A stretch of 64,000 nt of DNA, taken from Datnioides undecimradiatus. Lineage: Eukaryota; Chordata; Actinopteri; Lobotiformes; Datnioididae. The DNA lies in the NCBI GenBank assembly GCA_008933995.1, contig WARS01000011.1, positions 9,267,516 to 9,331,515 on the forward strand, read 5' to 3'. Below the pieces are notes generated by a model, which did not search any database, was not told the DNA's origin, and saw only the letters and a list, made by a program, of their open reading frames with translations. This document shows positions 12,706-23,300 of this stretch, in pieces (within the stretch, counting starts at the first letter, position 1; every line of letters begins with the position of its first letter). A program made the position numbers and the translations under genes.

Positions 12706-12726
12706 GCAGCAGCAGCAGCAGCAGCA
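12706..12726. repeat. (GCA)7 microsatellite
   Basis: A short CAG/CTG trinucleotide run in intergenic DNA. No coding frame with known similarity surrounds it. Confidence 0.9.
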
Positions 12727-12869
12727 TGAGGACATGTAAAGGTCAAGGAGATGAGCTGGTAATTTGATGAACTGTGAAATATGCTTTTGAACCAAACTGA
12801 ACATTTAAATATTAGTCAATACACAGTGCCGACATGCAACAGGGTTTATAGGGTCATTATGAGATTTAT

Positions 12870-13030
12870 TAGATATTTTAGAGAAATGTTATTAGAGTTG
12901 AACTGATTAATTGATTGGCTGATTGAAAGAATATTAAAAATGTGATGCACATCTAACAATATTTTTGAATTTTCAGAGCAATCAATTAGTCAAAAAGGTT
13001 AATGAAAATAATCATTAGTAGCACCGCTTA
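12870..13030 (-). repeat. fragment of teleost repeat family E (inverted)
   Basis: On the minus strand it starts near GCTACTAATGATTATTTTCA and continues with TTGACTAATTGATTG, matching the start of the family E repeat at 11981. The two copies face each other about 0.7 kb apart. Confidence 0.5.
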
Positions 13031-14634
13031 TGCTATTATACTGTGAATGTTCACTATCAACTATATGTTAATATCATTATCAACATATAGTTAGTGAGAT
13101 TATAAATTCATTATCATGTCTTTTAAATCACATTATGACAAAAATCTCATATGAAGCCTGCTTTAGTTCTGATGGTTCATGAGAATGAACCAGGATTCAG
13201 TTCTGAATATTGTGGTAAAACAAAGTCACATTTTATCATCATTGTGATGCTGTTATAATTCATTTTGTCCTTGTGCAGTTCCACTCTTATAATAAACCCA
13301 GAGGACTTGAAACTGACTCTGTTTCACTTCCTTAAAAACTAGAACCAATCCACAATGAAAACTGTAACTGATCACTGCATGATTTAATAGTCTACTGTGA
13401 TTCAAGGTAGCCCCCTCATTCTCAGCCTGGGTTGTGGCAGGTGTCCAATGCAAAGTGATCATCAATTGTAGACGCTCCCTCACTGTCGACCAGCACACTC
13501 CCACACAAATCCTTCCTACACTTCTGCATGTTGCTTCCTATGTTCAGCCTGCTGGGAGAAGCAAATGTAGACTGTCAAGCTGACAGTTTTAGAGTCAGAA
13601 GCTAGAATCACACAAACTGTGTGTTACGATGCTAAATTCCACCAAGCGCCAGTGTGCCAAAATTGAGACTAGTATGTAAATACTGAAAGCTAAATGAATG
13701 GTGTTATGAGGAATGTAAATCTAATGTACTGCTGTTTGGGCCACGTGTTACTTTCAAAAGGACTGAAACCAAACTAAAGATTAATGGTTCAAAGGACTTG
13801 CTGCAAAAGTAACCTGTGTATGTTTGCGTTTGTGGGTAGTACATTTACTGAACCTGGTTATTATTCAGACACAGTGACTTCTGAGGCCACAGTTATAATT
13901 TAACTGAGGTGATTTTCAGATGGTTAAACAACGTTGCACCCTTCTGATATCAGCAGGAGAATTTCTATATTCAAAAATGGTCACTAGGATTTATGTCCTT
14001 TCATGCGAAACTACTCTCTAAAGCTCTGTGTCTGTCTCTCTTCTTACAACTTTGTCTAACATGGCCGGACAACATGTCGTGCAGACTAGTTCTACCAATC
14101 CTGAAGGCCCTGAATATTTACATAGTTGCTTTCAATTACTTTGACTTATTAAACTCCAGACTTTTTAATTCTCTATGCTGGAAATTGCATGATGTCATCA
14201 AAGTATTTGATAATAACAGTATAAAGTCCCTGTCACACCAGTGTCCAAAGCAGCAAAGATTAGCAACATTGTTTTTTAAGATAGCTACTAAGCCCAGAAA
14301 GCTATTGTGCCTGTGATTGTTACAGGCTAGTTACAGCATGCACCTCAGCAGCTAGTATTGTTTGTAGCAGTGCGTTTTTGTGAGGCCTCACAGACAAATT
14401 TTGCCCTGTCTCGTTGTAACTGAGTCTACTGAGTTCAGACTACACAGTATGCTGATAATAGCCAGATGTTGGGCGTCATGTACATAAAAAACAGTCGGGT
14501 GTGACAATTGATCATGTTATCCCATGTAGTGTATCACAGACGACAAGTGATGCCACATCTGGGACACTTAACATTAGTAGATCAGTTTCTAAGTTTTACA
14601 AGAATAGTTGGAATGAAAATATAATGCAGAAAGG

Positions 14635-14696
14635 TGTGTGTGTGTGTGTGATAAATAAAAGAGTCATTGTTGTGTGTGTGTGCGTGTGTGTGTGCA
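14635..14696. repeat. (GT)n microsatellite pair
   Basis: Two interrupted GT runs (about 14635-14650 and 14669-14695) are separated by a short spacer. They produce cysteine/valine-rich shadow frames that are not genes. Confidence 0.9.
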
Positions 14697-16771
14697 CCAC
14701 TGTTTACATACAGGAGACGTGCAGGGACATGAGTCAGGTAGTAACAAGCAGTGGGTGGAGATGGCTCGGACTGCTGCCAGGAATGTATGAATGGAAAAGC
14801 CTGCAGACTATTGTTTGGCCCTCTGAAACAGCTGCTATTTATAGGATTTGGAAAAGGGTGGATTGTAGAAAAGAAGCCCAGCCAGTCTGCTGGGAGATAT
14901 TGGGAAATGGTAGAGGGCTGAGGAATTGAAAAACTGAGAAAAACTGGGAACACAAACAATGCTGCATTACAGTAACTTTTCCTGTTTAAACTTTTGAGGA
15001 GAACATGCCTGCACTACCTGTTATTTCACAATGTCTGCAAAAATAAAAGTTACTGTTTTCTAAAAATATAAAGCTTACTTACAACACTTTTACTTACATT
15101 TCTACTCGTGTTCATTATGTAATGTAGAGAGTCCACTCTGAGGCACATCAGGTGAAGTTTTAGCTGCAGTCCAAGTTGTGGGATCAATATTCGTTGTGTT
15201 ATTGACTTTTATGTGCCATCTGAGCAAATTAAATTTGCCCTGCAGACATTATATATTGACATTGTATAGTAGTGTGTCTACTGATTACAGTATTTTAAAG
15301 TTTATGCACCTGTGGCATGTAGAAGAAACTAGATGAACATAAAGATAGTACTGTGAATAATTCAGTGAGGTTTGTGTGTGAAAGCATTTTAATTTAAATT
15401 AATGGATAAATGGATTCCAAAAATACTTAAAATGATATGATATCTGCTTTACTAAGATAAACCAAGAAGTGAAGCTCACAGTACAATGTATTTTGAATTA
15501 ATAAAACCAAAGAGGTAGGCTGGTAAGTTGATTTATTCAATAACGATGAAGCTATATGCAGCTATATGAAGCTATATACTGCAATCGCTGATACTAATTG
15601 TTTATATTGTGGTGCTGGATAGAAAGATAAAATGAACACAACAGATTGTCAAGTTAGGTAAGACAAATGCTTAGACAACCAGCAACAATCTGAATCACAT
15701 GTGAAGTATAAAATAGACAACCTACTGTATATTTAAAACTTGAATCAGTTTAATCAGTCCAGAAATGTATGGATGTGTAGATTCATAACAAAGCCTGGTT
15801 CATAAAATGAATGTTTTTCTGTAACATTTTTTTTTTTTTTACATCTTCAAGTTTGCAGCTTGACCAGTATGGGAGACTCTGACTGGGACACAAAATGGGC
15901 TTTAATGTAATCTTCTCTGTGCACAAACAATATTTTTCTCACACAGTTTGAGTGTGAAAAGCAACATAAATGATTACCATCACCAATCAGCTCTGTTTCT
16001 GACTTTCATGGTTCTCTGCCCTTTTGGGAGAGCAGTTTTGTCTCAGTGCTTCAACTAAAAACTCAAACACAATTCAAAAATGACCTGCAATGAACAAATC
16101 TGCAGCATTTAGTCACTGAGGATGAGTGCTCTCATAGAGCTGCTGTTTTTAAAGAAAGTGAAATGATCATTTCATAGTTCTTATCTGTTGCTATCTTCGC
16201 ATTCATCCAAATATCATCAGCTGTTCTCATGCCACAGCAGGTTGCCATGGAAACATGGTGCAGAGGGACTTTCTGCTTATTTCATGAACTTATCAATGAA
16301 TTGATTTGGAAATGAGAATGAGTTACTGTAAAAACACAGCTGGTAACTGCCTGTGCTAAGTCTGCTTCAAAGCAATATTATCTGTTGTGTAAAAAACCCT
16401 TTACTGTCACGTTAATCAATTTATAACGTGGACACCAGGTTCCCTACACAAGACTGAAGCCAATGATGTACTGGCAGAAATTAAGTTTTATATTGTTCAA
16501 CATCACCTGAAAATAAGAATTGCTGTGTTTTTGTTACCTTACAAAGAGCCCTTCATATCTACAAATAAAGTCAGTTGTCTTCCACAGATTCCACTTGTTG
16601 TTCTGCCATGTTTCTACAGTAGCCTGTAATGAACAGACCAAAAGAGACTCTAGAGAGACCCCTTTGTGTTTTTCATTGCCATTATATGTTCTCCTATATA
16701 GAAGGAGAAGGCAGCAGTCTCACCACTTGACACAACCAGTTCATACACACTACATTGATACTTTTATGGAA

Positions 16772-16892
16772 TAAACAAGAGTTAGCTTAGAAGATAATGT
16801 TGCTTAGCTTAGAGACTGGAAATAGCTAGGGTAGGTAGAGCCACAGCTTGCTGACACTTTCTTAGCAAAAAAGCAAAACAGCATATTTCCTC
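16772..16892 (-). repeat. fragment of teleost repeat family A (reverse)
   Basis: GAGTTAGCTTAGAAG, then TTGCTTAGCTTAGAGACTGG and AAATAGCTAGG correspond to the reverse complement of the family A repeat ('TTAGCTTAGCATAAAGACTGG...AACAGCTAGCC'). Confidence 0.5.
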
Positions 16893-19800
16893 AAAGTTTG
16901 TTCTTTGAGGTGGCAATTAAAATGAGTTTATTAAATGCCCTTATCCTTGCCTTGTACTGCCCTTTTCTACATAAACTAGGCAACGCGTTTCTTAAATCAG
17001 GATGCATGGTATTACTGAACATCTGCCAGTGTAGGAATGGAAATTTAGCAGTTTCATATGATCAGCAGAGGAACTGTCATTGTTATGTAACCTGAAGAAT
17101 CCCTTTTATTCACGCAAACGCACAAAAAAGGCACCCATGATATACAAATTCTTCATTTCAAACAGTATCAGGCTAAAAACAGTTCCCCATTAATTCCACT
17201 GCATGTTCAGGCAGTGATAGCTTCCTCCTTCATCCTGAGCCCAAAGTCTCCTTCAGACCAGTGATCAGCCTGAGGCGCTGCATCACTCAGCCATGCAGTA
17301 CTGCTGAGCTGGAATTTCACCTGGAGGGAGCGGCCTCTGCAGAGGACAGCCCTTACTTAAAACTCACAGACTCTGCAAGAATATGTTTCATTTGAAAATT
17401 CCCAACATGTTTCTTGTGGTGGCAACTTGTCCGCATTCATAATTCTGCCAGTCTGGACCATATTCAGTTTCATCATGTACCGAGCAAACAAAAAATAAAA
17501 GCATAAAGGCACGGTTTTGAGATACTACTTCAGCTGCTGGAATAAAGCCAAATGAAGCCATCTGTGTTAAATGTTTGATTTATTTTTAACTGGCACTTTA
17601 TAGACATTATAACCAACTGTGGCTATTGTACTCTCAATAAAAGATCACAGTTTTAATTGCTCATCTCTTACAACACTGACAAGAGAAAGAGTAAATGTCA
17701 GATCCATCTACCATATTTACCAAGCTAATTCATTTGCTTGCATTTCGACAGAGTGACCAGAAGTGAAGTTTCTCCCCAGACATCAGCAGAGATCTTCAGG
17801 GCAGATAAATACTGCATGAATGTGAGGACAGTCAAACGGCATTTCCAACTTCAATAGGGAGTTACTAAAATGTCACCAGGCACTTTTTTTTATTGTGTCC
17901 TGTCTAAATATAGCAGGCTGCTGTCTGTTCTACATTTGAAACCATTTCAAGCTGCCGCTCCGCCATCTATTTTTACACTGGTATCAACTGAGGGGGCAGC
18001 GAGTGGTTTTAAAATAGAGTAATATTGTCTGCACAGCCAGGGAGAGGGTTGCAAACATAGCACATATAAAGCAACGTGGTCTAGATTCCTAACCAGGGTA
18101 AATAAAGTCATGGGATACATTTGCTTATTTCCACATGCAACCTGGCCTCATGAAGCTGAAAAACCAGCTCTTCACATAGACTGAATATTCTTATCTCTCG
18201 CTGAACATGTGATGTTGAAAACACAAAGGGTTACTCCACCCAGCAGAGGTGGCATTCTCAAAAGTACAAGCACATATTTGTGAGGACTTTTAAACAGCAG
18301 CCCATCCTGCTTCATGGAAGTGAGGCAGAAAGTGTGCAGTGCAACATGAATGCTTTCATAAGGAGAAAAAAAGAAAAACCGCTAAAACCAGAAAGACAAG
18401 TCGGATGGCATACACACAAAGAGTCATAGGAGAAGAGGCGCTGTGGGCCAGCTGAGCATGGGAAAAAACCACGAAAAAAGTTTTGAGTTACAAGTGGGGT
18501 GAGATGGAAACAATGGCAGGCCAGAATAGATCACCCTGGGGAGCTGTTGAGAGGAACGTTTCAGTCAGACTTTGACAATTTACAGTTCTGTTTTTTTTCA
18601 GCCTCTATCTGTCTGTCAAAACAATATTTTTAAACACAAACAACTTGCACCCAATGTGAGAAATTATAGAGTTGAAGCACTATGATGTCATTAATGTGTC
18701 CAACCTGAAGTGACTGCACTGGGACTTTGTTGACTTATGTTCGAGAGTCTGTGACCTTATGAGTTTCATTTTAGAACTTTATAATGATGTGAACCAGAAA
18801 TATATAAATATCTCCTGAAATTGCCCCAAATTGTGCTCTTATTGCCACAGCATGATAATCCCATGTGTCCAAACAGGAAACAGATATGACTGCTAAAATT
18901 CACAGGAAGTTCACAGGAACAATTTTTCCTAAAAATGGCCTGTATTTCCAAAAAATACATACTATAATCTTCAGCAGCCACAAGCCTCTGAATCACTTTA
19001 TCAACACAATGTGCTACAGTTATACCCAAACTGATTTGTTCTGCCCTCAGGAGACTCATACAGTCAATATGTTTATTTTAAAATATTATTCTTAATCACA
19101 TGTCTGGTTGTACTGAATGAACACAGAGTTTGTTGAAGTTGTTGGGTGCATCTGTTTTTTGCTTGTGTAAATCTGCTCCATCATGGGCTGTTTTCACCAA
19201 ATGTGACCCTGAATAACATAACTATTTTGCTAGTTCTTTTACAGGTGAAAAATAAACTTGTCAATGCTCTCTTGTGACCAAACTATGTAACAGCAAAACT
19301 ATTTTGAGCATTCGACTGGCACCTAGAGTGTATGTTTGCTTGTCCTAAAACAGAACAGGTACTGGAAATAAAATGTGTTAGTTATTTTAAATGATATGAA
19401 AGCCAAAATGAAAATCTGAATGCTGGTTCTCATTATTCGTCACAATGCCAGGAATTAAAGTTTGCAGGGTATGATTAATTTTCAGGTATATTCAGTCTAA
19501 AATTACTGACAATTTGCTCCTAAAGACACAATGTGTTTTTAAAGCTAAAACCTAAACCTATACTGTGACATTAATCTCATTGTTGTCTGTTGGTTGAAGC
19601 AGAAGCAGAAGTCAAGAGAACACATCTCCGCAGAGTGTTATGAGATAAAAGCTTTTAGTGCCAAAAGTATATGTTTTATCACGTGACCTTTTTTAAAATG
19701 TGAGTTACCGCAGGCCTATAATCCCTTTAATTAAAGCCTTCTTGCTATGGCTCAGCTGCAACTGGCAACTATGAAGGAAAAGACTCATAAATCAAACGTC

Positions 19801-20934
19801 TGCATTTTGGTTTTACAGGAGAAGTTAAAGCAAAGCTTTGTTTAAGATGGGTGGGGTCATCCACATGGTGGGATTTGGCAGCCAACCTCATGAGAAACAG
19901 TTACCAGCACTACCTCTGAAGTCTTTAAGCATGAAACAGTCCATAGTAACAGCAAAGCAGTTTTGTAGGCTTCATCCCTTCAGCAGATTTCATCGCTTCT
20001 TTTGCAAGGGAGATATTTTAGTCTCTGACATTTTGATTGTCAGTGTTTGGCATGTGGTGGGCTGATAATTCACGTTGAAAAGCTGACTAATTGGGCACCA
20101 CATCCAAAAGGCTCTCTGTCACTGGAGGCTGTCCAGAGTTAAGATGATTTCATGCAACTGAAGAGATAATTCACTTGCAGATTTTGCTCAGCACAGCACA
20201 AGATATTCATGTGACTTTTCTGGCCTTGGTGATAGTCTTGGTCTCAGCAAAGATCAGTCTCACAACAACCAATAAAACCTTTTTACATCTGATATTGTTA
20301 TAGTCACATTTGATTGTATAACATAAAGAATATGACATCTTCAGCATAGCTTTTTAAGATTTTAAATGTTTGTGAAAGGATTATACATGAAATTCATTGT
20401 CTTTATTTCTAAAACACAAACAAAATAATACCCAGAGTGAAAAGAGTCATGTATGATCCCTCTCTAAAGACAGCATTGTTGCCCCAGTCAGTCTCAAGCA
20501 CATTTACATACAGTAAATATATGCAAATAAACAGGAAGCTACTCAGCGTGACTCATTAACCTTCCTGCCTACACAATCTGCAGCATCACTGGAATAATGT
20601 AGGCTGATTCTTGTCTGATCTACACTGAATTTAAGGGTTATTGAGAAAGAAAATACAGAGCTTGACAAAAAACATATTTTATCCCGTGTACTTTGATAGA
20701 ATAAAGTGAATAAAGATATGCTTAATGTTTTTGTTGCAGGGACTTAGAGCCTCTCCCTGATGCACACTTCACATCTAAGCTTATATATATATCACTTAAG
20801 TGGGAAATTTATTTTTATCTGAAACAATATTTGTGCCATGAAAAGATATGCACATATTTCAAGATGTACTGATTTACTTTTTGGCTACCTGGTGGCAGCA
20901 AAATGAACTGTACACCCAACATTGACATATTATC

Positions 20935-20942
20935 GCCTAAGA
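20935..20942. repeat. left target-site duplication of the hAT element (GCCTAAGA)
   Basis: The octamer GCCTAAGA lies immediately before the inverted-repeat start CAGGCATGGGC and recurs exactly at 25516-25523. Eight-base duplications are the hAT signature. Confidence 0.8.
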
Positions 20943-21192
20943 CAGGCATGGGCAAACTACGGCCCCCGGGCCACATACAGCCCTTTTGGGCTTTTTAATC
21001 TGGCCCGCCGTATATTTGTACAGAATTGTCCAAATCATAGTTGAGACTACATTCATTTAACCTTTTCCTGCAATACGTGGTGTTTCAGTTGACTCTACCA
21101 GGTGCTGCATTGACACATTAACTTGACTTTGCTGGGGTCCTGGCTATTCTCTCTACTTTTACTTTGCCACTGCTTTGAACCCATCTGCAACG

Positions 21193-21533
21193 ATGAGTGG
21201 ACCAAAGAAAAGAAAAGTCGACAGGGAGTGCCGAGTGTTTAACAAGGAATGGACAACTAAATATTTTTTTCGCTGAAGTCCGATCAAAGGCTGTGTCTTA
21301 TTTGCCAAGAAACCGTCGCGGTTTTCAAAGAATACAACATCAGCCGTCACTTTTCCACCAAGCATGCTAATTACGCTAGCAACCAGTTAACGCAAGAACA
21401 GACGGCTACCGCTCAGAGGTTGGCAGCCAATTTACAGGCTCAGCAAAACACTTTTCTCTGACAAACTACCATCCAAGAGTCAAGCACGAATGCAAGTTAT
21501 TTTCTGGCATTCAAATTAGCAAAGACCAGCCAC

Positions 21534-21535
<2 letters not shown>
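21193..21535 (+). pseudogene. hAT transposase N-terminal remnant (GTF2IRD2/ZBED-like)
   Basis: From the ATG at 21193 the frame reads MSGPKKRKVDRECRVFNKEW, then, with small frame changes, AVC-LICQETVAVFKEYN, ISRHFSTKHANYASNQL and TATAQRLAANLQAQQ. This is the BED-type zinc finger region (C-x2-C ... H-x4-H: LICQ...SRHFSTKH) of the hAT transposases often annotated as GTF2I-repeat-domain 2-like in fish. I see a shift in the T-run near 21263, a small deletion near 21297 (GTG-TCT where GTG-TGT-CTT is expected) and a TGA near 21459. The catalytic RNase-H-like domain is absent. Confidence 0.75.

Positions 21536-21592
<57 letters not shown>
21534..21592. repeat. (TA)n(CA)n(TA)n compound microsatellite
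   Basis: TA run (about 21534-21550), CA run (about 21550-21578) and TA run (about 21579-21592), ending exactly where the LINE reading frame begins. It is probably the insertion target of that LINE. Confidence 0.95.
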
Positions 21593-23088
21593 CCACAATA
21601 AGCCACCTACTCTACATGGATGACATCAAGCTGTATGCCAAGAGTGAGCGGGACATCGACTCACTGATACACACAACCAGGATCTACAGCAATGACATAG
21701 GAATGTCATTCGGACTGGAGAAGTGTGGACGAATGATAACAAAGGGAGGCAAGGTAGTCCAGAGAGTAGGGATTACACTACCAGAGGGCAGAATAGCAGA
21801 CATTGAGGATAGCTACAAATACCTGGGTATACCACAGGCACATGGCAACCATGAGAAGGCCACAAGGGAAGCAGCCACAGCCAAATACCTCCAACGAGTA
21901 AGGCAGGTCCTGAAAAGTCAGCTCAATGGCAAGAACAAGGTCCAGGCAATAAACAGCTATGCCTTGCCAGTAATCAGATACCCTGCTGGGATAATAAATT
22001 GGCCAAAGGATGAAGTACAGACCACGGATATCAAGACACGAAAGCTCCTTACCATGCATGGAGGGTTCCACCCCAAATCCAGCACGCAGAGACTGTACAC
22101 TAAGCGAAAGGAAGGGGGCAGAGGACTGGTGAGCGTCAGGGCCACTATTCAGGATGAAACATCCAAGATCCGGGAATACATCAGAAAGATGGCCCCATTG
22201 GATGGAGTGTTCAGTGAAAGTCTCAAGCAGTGGACACCAGACGAGTGGACCCAGGAGGAACCTTCATGGGAGGACAAACCCCTGCATGGGATGTACCACC
22301 GACAGATATCAGAAGTGGCTGACATGGAGAAATCCTACCAATGGCTAGTGAGGGCTGGATTGAAAGACAGCACTGAGGCGCTCATCATGGCAGCACAGGA
22401 ACAGGCCCTGAACACAAGAGCAATAGAGGCCCAGATATACCACACCAGGCAAGACCCAAGGTGTAGGCTGTGCAAAGAGGCCCCAGAAACAGTCCAGCAC
22501 GTAACGGCAGGATGTAAGATGCTGGCAGGAAAAGCATACATGGAACGCCATAACCAGGTGGCCGGCATAGTGTACAGAAACATCTGTGCAGAGTTTGGGC
22601 TGGAAGTCCCTAGATCCAAGTGGGAAACACCTCCAAAGGTGATAGAGAATGAGCGCGCAAAGATCCTGTGGGACTTCCAGGTACAGACTGATAAGATGGT
22701 AATGGCTAACCAACTGGACATTGTAGTGGTGGACAAGACCCAGAGGAAAGCCGTTGTGGTGGACATCGCAATCCCAAGCGATGGTAACATCAGGAAGAAG
22801 GAACATGAGAAGCTAGAGAAATACCAAGGCCTGAAGGAAGAACTGGAGAAAGCCTGGCAGGTAAAGACATCAGTGGTGCCTGTGGTGATCGGAGCAGTGA
22901 CCCCCAAACTGAAGCAGTGGCTACAACAGATCCCAGGAAAGACAACAGACATCTCAGTCCAGAAAAGCGCAATACTAGGGACATGTAAGATACTGTGCAG
23001 AACCCCAAGCTCCCAGGCCTCTGGTAGAGGACCCGAGCTTGCAGAGGAGGAACCGCCCGCGGAGGGCGAGATGGGAATTTTTTTTTTA
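21592..23088 (+). mobile_element. R4/Dong-like LINE, 5'-truncated copy (copy 1)
   Basis: A long frame opens at TTISHLLYMDDIKLYA, the reverse-transcriptase catalytic YMDD motif, and continues through the thumb (YLGIPQAHGN, GKNKVQAINSYALPVIRYP) to a CCHC knuckle (CRLC-x8-H-x4-C at 22467-22515) and a restriction-like endonuclease (DIVVVDK...AVVVDIAIPSD). RT, then CCHC, then a C-terminal REL endonuclease is the R2/R4-group layout; the clade (R4/Dong, Rex6-like) is inferred. The normal end, TTGGTAG-type at 23025-23027, is lost to a one-base deletion near 23005, so translation runs on. A 9-bp deletion (IGALGA to IGA) and a Pro-to-Leu change in the endonuclease PD motif separate it from copy 2. The 5' half is missing, as is usual for LINEs. 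It looks young. Confidence 0.85.
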
Positions 23089-23103
23089 TATATATATATA
23101 TAG
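23085..23103. repeat. (TA)n tract at the LINE 3' end
   Basis: A T-run followed by about nine TA dinucleotides abuts the 3' end of LINE copy 1, mirroring the TA tract at its 5' end. Confidence 0.9.
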
Positions 23104-23115
23104 AATATACAGAAT

Positions 23116-23300
23116 TGAAATCCATCCATCCATCCATTCCTGTAACTGCTTATCGCTTTTGGTGCCGCAGGGGTGCTAAAGCCTGTCCCAGCAACCGTTG
23201 GACAGGAGGCCTGGAGGGAACCCACACGGACATGGAGAGAGCATGCAAACTGAACACCAAAAGGACCCCAGTCAGTCGGGAATCGAACCCACTGTGAAAT
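23116..23300 (+). repeat. teleost interspersed repeat fragment (CCATCCATCC...CACACGGACATGG type)
   Basis: It begins with CCATCCATCCATCC, then ACTGCTTATCGC, CAGGGGTGCTAAAGCCTGTC, AACCCACACGGACATGG, GCATGCAAACTGAACACC and GGGAATCGAACCCAC. These blocks and their order match a very common fish repeat (recalled as 'GGGTGCTGGAGCCTATCCCAGC...GGAGAACATGCAAACTCCACAC...GGACTCGAACCC'). The middle part is deleted. The class is not certain to me. Confidence 0.65.

Larger units (their letters stand above)
11905..20934. other. gene-free intergenic stretch
   Basis: No exon, RNA gene or long coding frame is supported over these 9 kb. It holds repeat fragments listed separately, (GT)n tracts near 14635 and 14669, a (CAG)n tract near 12706, a T-run near 15825 and many short chance frames. 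A few non-repetitive segments with more even composition (about 17200-17360, 17935-18060 and 20460-20610) could be conserved non-coding DNA, but I cannot show this without alignment. Confidence 0.6.

Noticed and set aside
14501-14959. 142- and 125-codon open frames on both strands
   Set aside because: Their composition (Val/Cys and His/Thr runs) comes from the GT microsatellites, and no family resemblance is seen.
22335-23225. 296-codon minus-strand open frame, apparently a long gene
   Set aside because: It is the antisense of the R4-like LINE ORF, whose plus-strand translation has clear RT, CCHC and endonuclease motifs. The same antisense frame recurs at 46307-46828 in the other copy.
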